Counted from the stretch's first letter, positions 1-14,099 are shown. The stretch: DNA of 64,000 nucleotides from Brassica napus (GCF_020379485.1 NC_063451.1:23542630-23606629), one strand, 5' to 3'. Notes: generated by a model from the sequence alone, not told the origin. A program made the numbers and translations.

Positions 1-2246
1 TTCTATTTGTTGTTGTTATGAATTTTCCATATTTATTCTTGAAATTATGTATTATGGATTATTTTATGTATTTCAATAATTTTGTCATTATATTTATTAT
101 ATCTTGTTAGTTTTTATTTTTCTTACAATTTTCTGATTATGTATTAACTATTGGCTGTGGTTTAATCATTTTCAAATTTAATTTTTCAAAACTAGAATTT
201 GCGACTAAAAAATGAAAAAGTTATTTTAGACTCACTCCTTATTTTATTTTAGTTATCCTGTAATGGAGTTATGTATGTATTTATACAAATTTTTCCTTAA
301 ATCCATCATATTCGCCCTTTTTTTTTGCAAGTCTAGGTTCGGTGAAACAAAACAAAATTCAATTACTCGCAAGTCAAAAGTCAAGCTTGTTGTTACTGCC
401 ATCTAGTGACTTATACTTATTAATGCATAAATTCATTTTACTTTGCTTATATTATTTGGCAGAATATATTTTACAAAGACATATTTTAATCTTATATGTA
501 TATATACGAATTGTATTTCACATATACACCAAGTAACAAACTTGTGCACAAATTCATTAATTAGTAACTTATGTGATATTTGAAAGCCTGAAATACATCT
601 TCCTTCCGAAGGTTTTAGTATAAAGAAATAGTTGGATTTTTAATGGTTGCCTTGACTATAAAATAATTATATATATATAATTCATGTTTACATATATTTC
701 AATTCGGTCCAACCGAAGCATCTTCCAAGACTAACACACTGGCTAAATTCACAGTAATCTCTGATATTGTGTAGTTTCAGAAGCCACTTAAGAGACCATT
801 CCAAATACTCGATCGTTCGCAAAAATATCAAACCCCTCAGTGCTAAAGAGCATCCCAAATCTGTCATTTCAACAATCTCATGAACTGGTTCCTTCTTAGC
901 AATGTTTCTGATGCAAAAACAAATTTAAGGAAATGCCTCTTATTTTACCTCTACAATAAGCACAACACAGCCGACAAAGTTCTCATAAACAATCGCAAGA
1001 AACATTCTTCAGGATCTCTACTGAAACAGAATAACTCTTGACCCGGTACAACCCTTGCAGAGATCTGCATTATTGATAATCAAAAAACAGCTAAAGATTA
1101 CATTGCCATGGTGATTATCATTAGCTTTGGTAATAAAAACTTTGATAGTCTCTTTTACAAAAAAAAAAAAAAGAGAGTAGAATATTAAGAAACATAAGTA
1201 CAGTAACTTTATTCTCTAAAAATAGGCACATTGCATATTTGTTATACCTTTTTACAACTGAAAAGATACAAAGTAGAACACAGAGTTTATTGAACAAAAA
1301 ATTTCGTGGACTCTATATTGAAGAAACCAAGGAAACGCACCTTTGGTCATGTTTCCACAGCATCAGAGACGTCATGAGAGCCTGATGTTACCTCTTCTGC
1401 TAGTCCCAATCTGGGAAAAAGAGTCAGCAATCAGTAATGAAAATGTTAAGCAACAAAGAAAGCTATAACATCAATTGTGTTGTAGTGTAAAAAAGAGAAG
1501 GGAACATTACATTCACTTCTCAAACAACTTCCTTTGCAAAGACAAACAAAAAGAGTACTCCAGTTGCGAACATCTTTAATTGTAAAAGACACAGAGTCAC
1601 AAACATTCCAACATGACAACTAAACCAATCATACAGATTATCACTCGTTGTTAAGTCCATCTTGGATTTGGAACTAAAGTTGTGTGGTACAATAATATAT
1701 AATAGAGCCTTGGAAGCTTTACCTCCAAGATGATGTTAGGTTCCGAGTTTTCCTATCAAGTTGCATGATTCAAGTGTTCTAATCACCTTTTCATGTGTCT
1801 GGTTAATTTCATCTTTTCTGTAATCAAACCCACCTCTTCTATCTGCAAAAGTCTTCAGTATCAGATAACATGAAGCATATTAGTTCAAGTAAGTAAGGGA
1901 ATGAAGATGATGAGTCACCCGAACCTTGGGAAGCAGACCCTGGCTTTCTCATTAATCATACATTAAACTATTAAGCAAAGTCTGACTCAGATAGCCAACA
2001 TCAAACAGAGTAGAGCTTTTTTTTTGTGTGTGTGCATAAGATGGGTCGTTAGTGAAAGACAATCATTTCATTGCATAAGGGTTCTTGGGAGAAGAACATG
2101 AGATGAAACGACACCAAGACTTCTCAATCCAAGAAATCATCATCAGATTCATCGCACACGTGTCACGACGATAGACTTCGACATATCTCGCTGGAATCTG
2201 AGGTGGAGGGCTGGGAGAGAAGGAAACAGTCTTTTATAATAATAGA
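1..2246 (-). mobile_element. Helitron-type element H1, 5' terminus at 2246; left end not found
   Basis: On the minus strand a Helitron 5' terminus reads TCTATTATTATAAAAG from 2246, followed by an ACACGTGTC-type segment (about 2153-2163) seen near the other 5' ends in this window. The base after the terminus on the plus strand is T (2247), as expected for insertion between A and T. No 3' hairpin/CTAG end was found to the left, so the element may begin outside the window or have lost that end. Positions 1-700 are AT-rich with no recognisable gene. About 700-2050 looks like decayed intron/exon DNA without a readable frame. Confidence is good for the right end and low for the extent. Confidence 0.5.
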
Positions 2247-3643
2247 TACCAGGGTCGGCCCGTCCTACGGGCGGGATATACTTTACTTGCGATCTAGATT
2301 ATTATTTTTGTATGATTTTATGGTTTATGTTTTAGGATTGCATTTGTAAGTGATAGATATGATAATGATTTTTGTCTGTTAGAAATTTTTACGTGAGGAG
2401 GGATTAAATATGATAAGATATATTTTGCTTGTTCACAATAGTTGTTTAAGAGTTGTGGCATTGATATGTTGTGAGGGCTTCGAATGGTTTTTATGTTGTT
2501 TTCTTTTACAAAAATTTGATCTCATATTCGGTGCATTGTGGTTTGCAATATTTCGGGTTCGGAATGATTGGGTTGTGGATAACTATTTTGTGTATGTTAT
2601 AAGAATAATTACTCTTTATGTTGAAATAATAATCTTTCGACATGCTAAAGGAGTGGAAGTGGTGATTATTTGAAGTTGCATTTTTTTATTAAAAGTAGAA
2701 TGTTATATTGAATCCAAAGAGGGTAATAAAGCAAAGTTAATCAAAATAAGAAAACATTGACACTCAAAATTATAAAGATCATATTAGTTCTATAATATTT
2801 ATTTTCAATATAGAGACGCCACGTAAGGAACATTTAATCTATCTCCAGCATTTTTCAGCTCGAGACATGTCGGTTTGCCGTTCATGACAATACATAAATT
2901 TCATGGATTCTTCATATTCTCATGTTCATAGCAAAATTATGGCATAGATATAGTTATCTTTACCACAATTGTTGTTTGCATATGTAAAGATGTATTAGTC
3001 CTTATTGCGGTTTTGTTTCAATGTCAAATTTGTTTGTTTGTTTTCCTAATATTAATTCTTGTATAGAATAAGTAAAAATTTTCTTATTTAATCTCTCATA
3101 CACTGACTTTTACAGTCGTCGATCTGAAATGAATTGAACGGTTTTAGGATATTTTAAATTCTCTGTGTTACAAAAAGTAAAGAAAAATGCATTGGTAAAA
3201 ATTTAATCGTATGTTTAAAAAGAATCCTGGACAGTGGTCCGTCTTGGAATTTCTACGTGTGCAGCGCCAAAGTAAATTATTAAGTTCTTTGTGAACTTTT
3301 ATATACTATCATCTCTGTATACTTTATAACATAAAACTTCTACAATTACCTCTTTAAATATTTAGCATGCACATTTGGCTACTTTACTATGAAGATTCCA
3401 TTTCTGACCTAAGTTTTTGTTTAAAAAATAATAATAATACAGTTATATCATCACAACTACATCATTCACAATTTACATTCGCATCCAGAATGTTCTTGCT
3501 GACATGGCGCCCTCAGTTTATAATTAATATTTGATTATATTATAAAATTACTTACAAAAGATAAAAATTATTTAATTTCTACAAATTGTTTTTAATTTAA
3601 CTTAATAGTACAAATATTATGATATTTAATTAACATATATTAT

Positions 3644-3903
3644 ACTTCCTTCTGTATCGAAAATCCACATTATAGAAAAAAAAATGGTTTTAAAAATATT
3701 TTTTTTTTACATTTTCAATTCATTACTAAATGGTTAATTGTAAATTTCAAAAAAAATATAAATGTTTTTTATTAAAATTTTATTGGTTAAAAATTACGAA
3801 AAATAGTTAGTTTAGAAATTAATCTATTGATAATCAAAATTTCGTATGTTTTCTTAATAGTGGTAAAAGTTCTAAACCATATATATTTTTGAAATGGAAA
3901 GAC
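3644..3903. mobile_element. Degenerate Stowaway-like MITE (putative)
   Basis: The left edge reads ACTTCCTTCTGTATCGAAAA and the right edge, reverse complemented, AGTCTTTCCATTTCAAAAA. Both match the general plant pattern CTCCYTCYGTTTC..AAAA at the edges of small AT-rich elements. The interior is very AT-rich and shows internal complementarity. The inverted repeats are diverged and no clear target duplication is seen, so the call is tentative. Confidence 0.35.
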
Positions 3904-4486
3904 TATTAGATTAGATGGTTAACTAACGTGGGTTATTAAATCTTTAAATATATTGGGATTTATGTTTGTTATCAATTTTGTTTTGCTCGTGACTCGTCAC
4001 CAACATGTTTTTCGTTTTTGATGTTCAATAATATGTGAAAGTAGGTGTTTTTTTCTTCACATATTTCAACCGCGCAAATGTGGATCTGTTTCATTTTTGT
4101 TATATTTTTTTTCTCTATTGTATAGTTGCTTGTATAAGGGTTATGTTCACCTTACCAAATTATATTATTTCTAGATCTGGTGTATTTGATAAACAGCAAC
4201 AAAACCATAAGTTCTCATAACAGCCTCTGTACCCAGTAAAACCCTTAAAACACATCCAAAGCCAGGTAAATAACCGAAACAGGAAGCATTAACTTATTTT
4301 ACAGTAAAGCTTAGAAGAGTCGGATCAAGACATAAATTAAAGAGTTAACAAAAGTCCAAAACCATCAAAATCCAAAACGTCTACGAAATCAGCGGAAGAA
4401 CAAATAACAGGCTAAAGTCATTGAGTATCACTGTAAATTTTGGAGGCAAAAACCTACACAGTGCAGGTTTGACGCCTTTTTGTTTT

Positions 4487-4722
4487 TCAATCTTCATCTG
4501 ATCCCATCTTTTTTACTCTCTTTGATCCTTTCTTCTTATCTTCCTCTTCCTCACTATATTTGCTTTCATAATTCTCTTCATTCTCATTTTCTTCTTCCTC
4601 CTCCATGCCTTCTTCTGTAACCTCACCCTCCAAATCACTGGTTCTTTTCAAAACCTCAACTTTAAGTAATGTCTTTTGATCACAACTGATCCAAGCATCT
4701 CTTACGCCAAACTCATAAGCAA
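4487..4722 (-). pseudogene. Captured gene fragment with acidic C-terminal tail, inside H2
   Basis: A minus-strand frame is open for about 78 codons to a TGA at 4487-4489. It begins in a segment containing ..[16 protein letters not shown].. and ends in a long run of Glu/Asp/Lys (pattern [11 protein letters not shown] then [10 protein letters not shown]). Such charged tails are common in plant nuclear proteins and do not identify the family. Upstream minus-strand sequence to about 5390 looks exonic in pieces (for example [11 protein letters not shown] near 4920) but the frames do not join without stops. The position inside a Helitron and the broken frames favour a captured, non-functional fragment. 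I do not recognise the parent gene. Confidence 0.35.
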
Positions 4723-6652
4723 GTCAAATTATTAGTATCTTCTGCAAGTTTTTAGCGTTTCCCCATTTCCAATCTTGATCGGCTTTTAACCTTCTCTAAC
4801 TTCATTGTTCTTTGCCTCGACGCTTGCTCCTAAACTTTTCAATGTCTAACAAACATCGTTGAAGAAGAGTATAGCTTCAGCTCCATCCATGAAACTAACC
4901 TTTTGAAAGAGCCATACATTGTTTGAATCCGCAAGAAGAGCCCATAAGCCTTTCTCTTTGTGGTAAGGAGAGGGCGGAATAGCGCCTAAGAGTCAATTGA
5001 AAAGTTTTAGAGTGATCCAAGCTTGAACTATCACCTTCTGTTTTGCACGTGACTCCTACTTTCAAAGAAGGTATCTTTTCTATACACCTTCTCGATGTCT
5101 ACAACATTGCTCTCCGACAAACCAGCAACCCCCGCAGGAGTTGAAGACGTTCTTCCAAGTGAAGCTCTTGAAATTCTCGGAATGATCTAACCTGCAACGC
5201 AATCTTTTGAGCGATGAATTTACTGAGATAAGGGAGCCTACAATAAAAAAAAACAACATTAATAAACCTGAAAATTGTAAACGTTCTGGAAAGTTAACTT
5301 TAAAAAACAATCTTGATACCTTAACAATGCACTCATTTAATCTTAAAGCTTTATCCCCTTGCCAACACTGCTCTGTTTGCAAGTACCATCGATTAATATC
5401 GTGTTAATAATCACATATGATCACATTGTAAGTGGCAACATCAGGCAAAACAATCACTATATCAAGAATAAACATAGGTTTATTGGTCTCCTCGGATTAC
5501 CAGTAGCCACTTACCAGAACAATTAGAAGTTATCACATCAGGATGACAGGAACAACACCAGAAACTTTAGGAAACCAAATCTTGTTGACCTGACCAGACC
5601 AGAAAACAATTAATCTGTGAGAAAACATTTCCTACAATATTATATGAAAATTCTTGCCATCATTAAACCCTGTTAGCCCATTAATCAATCTGATATAGAA
5701 TCTATAAACAATCCATCACCGACATTTCCTACAGGTTAGTTCTCAATCTATAAGCAATTAAATTGAAAATAAGGCTAACTTTCTCTATAATTGACGCTTT
5801 ACATTTCCAGTGGTTTTTTTGCAGTGGATAATAAGTTGGGAAGAAGGTAATTTCGAGGCCAAAGTGGTTTGTTTTGCCTTGCATGTTTGAAGTTGTTCAC
5901 CCTCTTTTAATTCAATTCCTTCCCAAGACTCTGTTAATTTCTCAAAACCTTGTAAGTGATAACATCGGATTTTCATAAAATGGTCAGAGAAGAAGGCTTA
6001 AAACAAAACCTCAAAAAACAATTTGTTCAAAGAATTAACGTTAGTTTCCTTTTGAAGAACTTCATCAGATTTCATAAAGTAGTCAGAGTAGTATGAAAGC
6101 AAAACCTGGAAACTCGATCTACCCAAACTTTAGGTACTGCCGCTTCCAGTCAACTGATTCTTAAACGGTATTAGGGATTGAAACCAGGACCCTCAAAATC
6201 ATTGTACGGAGCCTTCTTAGATCTGCAGCAAGAAAATTGTCATTGTATATCAAATCAATAAAAAATTGCAGATGAGAGATGAGGATGAAAGAGTTACTCA
6301 TGTTTTGATGAAGCCACGAAGACCTGGTTTAAAGCTTGAGTTGATTGCATCTCAAAATATCATGAACGCATGGAAGCTTGATCGCCCTTATGTTCACATA
6401 TTTATACCTAACACACACCGTCTCGCAGAACTCATCGTGAGCGACTGAATCAATGAGATTTAACACGAAAGCCTTAAATCGGACCGTTTCAGATAATCTG
6501 AAGAAACTCAGGCGTCGACGCCGTAGAATGAAGGGGAGAGAATGTGTTTTGTCTTCCTGAGACACGTGTCACTTTTTTAGAACATGACTTTCTGACCTGT
6601 CTGCTGAGGTGGCGTGTTCTGGAGTGAATAAACTCTACTTTATATAAATAGA

Positions 6653-9600
6653 CTAGGGTCGGTACGCGCGTAGCGCGGAATTTGGTTTACATGTGATCTA
6701 TGTAACTATATAATTATATACTTCCGTTGTTTGTATTTTATGTTTGTTTTGCAAAAACAGTGTATTTTGACGTTTATGGTCTTAAATAATATTAGGGTTT
6801 GTAGAGATTATGTCTGAGGTGTATGTGGACTTTCTTATTGTATTTATTTACAATTATTAATCTATAATTTGTTGGTTAATTGTGGGTTTCTCTAATTTGG
6901 GCTCTTAAATGTGTGGATGTGTATATTTGATTTGCATGTCAGAGTATAAGGTGCTGAACACCTACAAACTTATTTGAAATATATTGGGTTGGAACTAAAG
7001 TGTGCATTACGGTTTGGTATGTCTTTTGTTTTTAAGAAAATTGTTCATTTCTGTTTTAAAGGAGATTAAGTTATAGCTATTAATTTGAAGCATAAGGACA
7101 ACACACGTAGGCAAAGAGAATTTATTCTTTGAAAGGTAACATCTGGTGTGAAAGTGTAAAAATATAAAACCAATTTAAAAAAAACTACGCTAAACTGAAT
7201 ATAGTACTTATAGTTCTTATGGGTTTGAAAGTAAAAAAATCCAACAGTTCTGGAGAGATGTCAGAGCTATCTTATAACTAAAATAATCATGCTATCAATA
7301 TAATTAATTCGAAGTTTTGAAACAAATATAACTGTCTAACTTGACCAAAAAAAAATATTTATATATATAACTGACTAACTTATAATATATAATCCTTACA
7401 TTAATTTTACTATACAAAATCATTTCTTTGCGTTATACAGTATGTAAATATTATATACGAAAACGAAGTTAACAATGTTAGTGAATTTATATTTACTTAA
7501 AAAATAAATTCTCATTTGCAATATTATAAAAATAAATTAGATTTATTAATTGTTAGGATTTTTGATGAAAATGCTGTTTTAGTTTATTTATTTAAAATAA
7601 TCAACTGGAAATTGTTAATAGGCAAATTTAAATTTAAAATATGAAATATGAATATGAAATAAATAATAAAATAATGTGATTCATCATTATAAAAAAATTT
7701 GAATGTTGAGGTAAAAAATTCTTTAATTTTTTTTAATTATATAACACCAAAATTTACCTAACCTGATTTACTTAACCAATTAGTTTTGTTAATGAATGAA
7801 TTAACTTTTGAACAGAAACATTCTCTGTGTTTTAGAAAATTGTAATGACATGATTTGCTTAACCGATTAGTTATTTAATGAATTAGTTAACTTTTAAACC
7901 ATCTATGTGTGTTTTACTGTGTGTTGTGTGTAGACGTGTACCTATGTACCTATTTTCTGGTCAAGACAATACATAATTTTATATAACTTTTTTTGACTAA
8001 AAATTATTATTTATAACTTCCTCTTTCTAAAGAAATCGACGCTGCCATTATCATCATCTTCCTCTCCTTCAGTCGTCTAGTTTTTTTCTCCTCCTCATTC
8101 CTTTCTTTTCTCTTGTCCTCCTTATTTTTTTTTTTTTGTCTTTTCCTTCCCTTATAAGGATCAGGCGTCAAGTTATTTTAGTTTAAATAAGTATATCGGA
8201 TTACTATCAATTTCGGTCATATCTCAATCCAACATATAAGGCTGATGGGGTGTTACATTTTTTTCTTTCAAATGCATAGGGAAGAGGTTCTTCTCAGGGA
8301 CTGGTTCATGTCTGAGGACTGAAGTTTGTATCGTTGTCATCGATGTAGGGAATGTGAAATTGAGTCATCAAGACTGTCTAAGGAAGATGAAAACTCTTAG
8401 GTTTGTAAAGAATTAACAACACATTTCTAGCAGCATTACAAAAACATGTTCTAGCATCCCATTCTCCTATAGCTTCACATGCGTCGACAATGTATTACTT
8501 TTCTTCCTCTTCTATAATCATAACTATTGCCATTGTGCTGAGAGAAAAAGTAACACATTTTTCCCAGTCAAAACAGACCAATTATCTTTATGTGGAGATA
8601 AAATGAGGGCATGTACTATATACCTGCTCAAGAATTGGGAAGAAGGCAACCATTGTACATTGTACGAGCACCACCTTCTAAGGAGTCCTTTGTTGTTTGG
8701 TAAACATGTACCTAAACAGACTGGGAAAACCCTCCACCTGTTTGCAAACAGGAGCCACCAAATAAAACATGGGTTACCGAAACCAAACTACATTACAAAT
8801 AAATGTTGGGAAAGAGGGAGAGACAAACCTTAACAGTTCGGACATTCTGTAAACTCAAACCTATCTTTGGCTCGTTTTCGGTTGGGAGCTTTCCATTTTC
8901 TTGTACCCCCGTACATATCACCTAATCATATAAACACATAAGGGCATCAATGTTAAGCTCTTGAAGCTTAAGCATATCAAACGGAAACAGAGAATAGTTA
9001 CGACTTTGAACATAGAAAGATGTCAGCTTACGCAGAGTAATCATATATATATATATATATATATAAGAGTTTAGTAGGCTAAGAAAATGTAACTCACAAA
9101 GAACAGTACCAATGCCCTGGCAGTTACGGCAAACTCATGGTTTCTTGTCTAAAGCATCTGCGTTTTGTACAGAGACCAAAGTGTAGGCATTGGTAATTAA
9201 AGCTGGAGATAAGCACACACATGTCATCATTCACTGTCTCCTTGACATCGATTGCTGATGCCCTGCAGACCAAGAACACAACCCAACTAAGAAGACTCTG
9301 AGATTTTTCTTACCAAAAGGTAATGTAAAGCACGTGCATACACAAGTGTAGATTTTAAACTACAGCTAGCTCAGCTCCCAAACTTACAGTGACCAGTAAC
9401 ATTTAAATACATACACTAATGTTCTTAGCATCAATGGAAGCCAAGAAAAAGATATTGACTTTCACAAAATAGTGAATTTAATATTGATAAATATAAAAAG
9501 ACCCAGACTTTGCACCTGGGTTTCGTTGGTTTGTCTCCAGTGAAGAATTGGAATCGTTCGAACCGAAGCTCTGATTGTCTGGGCATGATTTGGCGAGGAT

Positions 9601-10263
9601 AAAAACTCAATTCCTGTTTGGTGCGGCTAAAAAAGAAACACTATTGTCACGAAAAGAAAGAGGATAGTATTAATAATGTTGAGGATGAGGATGTTACAGA
9701 TAAACGAGGAAGAAGCTGTGTGAAGACGCGATTAGATTGCAAAGAGATTAGATGAAGCCGCAATATCCATCCCGCTTAACGTTTGAACACTTCCTGGTCT
9801 TCAAATCAGAAAAAAAAACCTAGAGATGGCCATTTAGAGAGATGAGTAGAAGATCAAGAATAAAGGATAAGCAGCAGAGAAATGAAAAGAGCAAGATCTC
9901 CAGAAGGGTGAATACTAACCTATTTATAACGGAGATCTCGACGAACGCATTGATGCCATTAAAGTCAAGTTCTGTTACAGGGAGAATGAGAACGATGGAT
10001 CGTCATTCTCGCCGCCGAGATCAGACTCGGATGAACGAAGGTGATAATTAGGTTTAGCGGGGTGACGCTTTATGATGTTATTCGCAGGAAGCGACGAACG
10101 GACCGAAGCCCAAATTTGCCAAAAACAACAAAAAAAAACTCGTACGAAAACGGTGAGTTTTTCAGGAGGGGGACACGTGGCGACTCCAAGACGCGCGACT
10201 TTCCTACGTGGACGATGACGTGGAGGCCTGTGAGAGAAGCAAACAGTCTTTTATATATAAAGA
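6653..10263 (-). mobile_element. Helitron H3, non-autonomous, complete ends
   Basis: The minus-strand 3' end is CTAG at 6653-6656, with a hairpin CGCGC-GTA-GCGCG at 6665-6677, 8 bases inside. The 5' end at 10263 reads TCTTTATATATAAAAGACTG. The 3' end abuts the A that closes H2, and the base after the 5' end is T (10264), so H3 fits an insertion between the last A of H2 and its target T. Length 3,611 bp. The interior is AT-rich; 8240-10060 contains exon-like patches on the minus strand but no continuous gene. A short (AT)n tract lies at 9043-9064. Confidence 0.75.
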
Positions 10264-12567
10264 TTAGGGCCGGTTCGCCTTACTGGCGGGATAAAAATTT
10301 AAAAACAATTTAAATAGTTAGAATGAATGTTTAATATAAATTTGTATCATATAAAAATATACATATTAGTTAAATATTGTACATGTTAATGTATTTGAAT
10401 ACTAAATAGACTATGAAGCTACCAATATTTGCTTTGATTAGGGATATTTGCTTAGTTTGATTATTGTTAAATGAACTATGTAAATTAAATTGGTTGGTAA
10501 GCTGTTAGTACAAAACTATATGTCATGTCTTGGGATTTTTGCTCTTATACCATCTTTTTTTGCAAAAAAACTCTTACACCTTATTTCTTTTGAGGTTGGG
10601 ACGTTCATCGGATTTACTTGTACGTGGTTGTTGTTTTGATTAAGTTATTTAAAGTAGTTTTCTTTTCATGGTTATATACATGCAGGTTTCCTTTTTCTTT
10701 ATTTGGCCAAATATTGGAAATTATAAATATACCCTACCACTAAAAATATTTCTATGTATATATAATTTTTAAAGAAATATTATTCAATGTTTATTCCGCC
10801 TTGATTAGGACAATAAGTTGAATATATCTTAGACCACAAATCATAAATATTCACAGTCTTATACATTTTGTTCTTCAAGTTATTGTTACTTTTATTTCCT
10901 TTTATACATTTCTCTTAGTATTTATGTATGCATCCATGATATTTTTTAAAAAGGATTTTTCATTAACTAATGTATTTATTGTAGTTTTAAATATATTCTA
11001 GTTTTCGTGCACTTGATTAAATTTTTTTGGCGTTGGTGGTATTTGAAGTGGTTGAGAACCTGAATGGATATTTACTTTCATAAAGTTTTTGGTGTATGTT
11101 TAAAAATAAAAATTTCTAAAGGCTTTTAAATCATATGAATATAATATTCAACACATTACTGTTGAATGTTTATATACTTAAAATTCTGACGTAAGTAATT
11201 GCAAATTTGCTGAACTCATAGATTCGTTGCTACTTTATAAATTACCGCAGGACGAGGTACATAGGATAAAGATTGCTTTGATGATAATATAACGTCCATA
11301 TCGTAATGTGTGTTTTTTTTTTATCTACTATGTATTAAGAAATAATTAACACATTCAATAATATTAAAGAGTAAAAAGACCTGTCAATCCCCTATATATT
11401 ATTTGTGAAACATTACAACTTCTTTTTGTAGCCACATGTTATCACTAGGATGATTCTTAGAATTACTAGAGAAATAGGTTGGTCCATCTAATTATATAAT
11501 AAACTTTTTATTAAACTAACCATAAATTCATTATTAATGTCAATTATTATTTCCTTAAATAAAGATTACGGAATTGCTTAATGTGGATAAAGTATATATG
11601 ACAATTAATGATTTTGAATAAAAAAGATCTGATAAAAAAAATGTATCTTCTATCAAATTTGTTTAATTTAAAACTATTAAAATAACTTTAAAAAAACAAA
11701 ATAACCATATTATAAAATTTTAGATTTTTCTGTATATTTTATATTTTGAATTTTAAAAAATGACTATAAATTACTAAAATTGTTAAAAGTCTCACATTCA
11801 AATTTTGCGATCCATGATTTAAAATTTTTGTTATGACAAAATACAAATGATTACAAAATCATATAAGTAAAAGTCTAATTTAATTAATCATTAAGATTTA
11901 AAATATATATGTATATATATATCATTCTAAATTAAACTATAAACCATATTGAATAAATAAATATTTTAGTTTCAAAATTTACTTTGAATAATTTTTTTGA
12001 TAAAAGTTTTGAACTAACATTGATAAATTTTTTTAAATTATCAATTACTAAAATTATTAGTCCCACAATGAAAATTTTGTTATCAGTAATTTAAAGTTTT
12101 TGCTATTAAAGATACACATGATAAAAAAAACATATGAGTAGAAAACACCATTAAAAAAAAAATAGACATTAATATTAAAAATATACTATGTATGTTAATA
12201 TCATTTAAATTTAATTACATATCCTATCAAATTTTTTAAAAAAATTGTTTGTATTAATAAAATTGATTTATACGTTCGCACCAATTTTATTATATATGTA
12301 ATAGTTAATGACTTTTAATTATTTAATATATATTTATTATTTCATAATATGTAAGAACATATAATACATAAAATAATTTATATATATAATTTTTATCCCG
12401 CGCAAGGTGCGGGTCTTAATCTAGTTGTTCATAGTATAACCCCAAAGTTAAACTCAAACCCAACCAAAGAAATAAAACCCAGAAGACGGACACGTGTCGG
12501 CCTGTCAGAGAATGACTTTCCATGTGGCATCACAGGAGGGTCACCAACATATTTATATATATATATA
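10264..12567 (-). mobile_element. Helitron H4, non-autonomous, with a nested plus-strand Helitron
   Basis: The 3' end on the minus strand is CTAA (TTAG at 10264-10267), allowed by the CTRR rule, preceded by a small stem CGCC/GGCG around 10276-10288. The 5' end lies in a TA-rich run ending at 12567. The typical 5'-proximal ACACGTGTC motif is at 12489-12499, but the terminal TC has been lost or hidden in the TA run. The element is AT-rich, has no gene I can support, and contains a complete Helitron of opposite orientation (11388-12424). Confidence 0.6.
11388..12424 (+). mobile_element. Complete 1,037 bp plus-strand Helitron nested in H4
   Basis: The 5' end is A|TCCCCTATATATTA at 11387/11388. 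The 3' end is a hairpin CCCGCGCAAGGTGCGGG (12397-12413), then 7 bases, then CTAG (12421-12424) followed by T. Both flanks fit the A|T insertion rule. The interior is very AT-rich with no coding capacity, typical of small non-autonomous plant Helitrons. Its orientation is opposite to that of the surrounding Helitron chain. Confidence 0.8.
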
Positions 12568-13549
12568 CTAGGATCGACCCGCCCTACGGGCGGGATATAC
12601 TTTACTTGTGATCTAGATTATTATTTTTGGTATAATATTTTTGGTTCGTGCTTCAAGATTTTATTTTCAAGAAATGTGTATGATAATGATTTGTCTTTTA
12701 GAAAGTTTTAGGTCAGGAGAGATTATATGTAATAAGATATATTTTTCTTGTTTACACTTGTTTATGTTGTCCAAAAAAAAAATAGTTGTCTCTATGTTAT
12801 AAAATTGTGATATTGATATACCGTGAACGCTTTGAATGGTCTTCATGTTGTTTCATTTTACAAACATTTGAGTCTATATTAAAGTGTACTAATGGAGATT
12901 ATGTTGTTTTCTATAATTTTAAATTAAGTTTTGGTTTCATATGAATTTAAATATACCTTAAATATACAATGGACCGGTTACACAAATATATTATGGTAGG
13001 TAAATAAAAATTTTGTTTTGTTTTATTTATTATGAACGAACTAAAATTATTTGTACTAATATTATTTAATTTCCATAACTGGAAAATTATATTCAAGAAA
13101 GCAAGCTACACGAATAAAAGTCAATTAAACGTTAGATACGATCAAAATAATCTTTTCTCTTGTTCATTCAAATTTTATGTAAAAATTAATTTAATTTACA
13201 ACTGATTTTTTTTTAAATGAGCTTTATAATAATTGAATTATCTTAAAAACAAACAGACATATAAAATTTTGGTTTAGTGATTAAATAGATTTATGAATCT
13301 AACTATATTCACAATTTTGCAATCGACAATATATATATAATTTTTCGTTTTAATTTGATCCAACTAAAACGTGTAATGGAAAAAAGATTCTGGACAAAAT
13401 GGTTGTGTAGCATAGAACTATTTTTTTTATTAATCGTCTTTAATATTATCTATATATGGAGAAGAGTTGTAAGCACTATATCTTTAATTTCATATTTTTC
13501 TTTTCATTCTTCCCAATATTTCTCTTTTTTTTAGATCTACTTTCTTGTG

Positions 13550-13815
13550 CAAAAGAACCACCGTGAAACTCCCGGTTCCACCGCAACTGACGCAAATCCT
13601 TGCACCACCACTGTCAGCACATATTTTACCACCACTGCCGCAACTCCTTCATGGCCTCTGCCCTCCTTGCACCGCCACTGCCGTAACTCCTTCACCACTG
13701 CTACCACAACTTTTTCACCGCCGCTGCCGCAACTCTTTGCACCGCCATGCCTCTTTCTTTGCATACAGCCACCGCAACTCCTTGCACGACCACCGGTACA
13801 ACTCTGTTTACCACT
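13550..13815. repeat. GC-rich degenerate tandem repeat
   Basis: A block repeating variants of CCGCCACTGCCGCAACTCCTT at intervals of roughly 27-40 bases stands out from AT-rich surroundings. All three plus frames stay open over part of it and give Pro/Thr/His-rich strings, as expected for a low-complexity repeat. I treat those frames as artefacts, not genes. Confidence 0.6.
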
Positions 13816-14099
13816 ACTTCGATTCCGCTCACTTCTCATCCGCTATCTCCACCGTTGCATCATACACCACCAATTTTATAAAATTTATTGCCAACAGGAA
13901 ATCTGTTCTTTCCTTTCAAGTTTTTTGTTATTGAATTTTTACATTTATTATGCAATGAAATATATGAAGATTTTTAATATTTGTTATAATTTAATTAAAA
14001 TAATTGTTTTTGTGTATAAATATTTTCAGCTGCCGAAAATTAATCGGAGGTGGATTACTCAAAAAGTCATCGGTACATTCAGATGATTTTCAGACAAAC

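Larger units (their letters stand above)
2249..6652 (-). mobile_element. Helitron H2, non-autonomous, complete ends
   Basis: The 3' end is at low coordinates. Reading the minus strand, a hairpin (GCCCGT/ACGGGC arms, 2258-2272 on plus) lies 5 bases before the terminal CTGG (2249-2252), a variant of the usual CTRR. The 5' end at 6652 reads TCTATTTATATAAAGTAGAG. The flank before the 3' end is A (2248). The right flank is directly the CTAG of the next Helitron, which explains the missing target T. The element is 4,404 bp and carries no helicase gene, only captured fragments. Its 3' 400 bp resemble those of H5 (12568 onward) and its 5' part (about 6010-6300) resembles 17440-17730, so it is a mosaic of two families. 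Confidence 0.78.

Noticed and set aside
13545..14086. Pro/Thr/His-rich open frames
   Set aside because: All frames are open over a degenerate tandem repeat; there is no conserved domain, and the frame runs on into AT-rich DNA.
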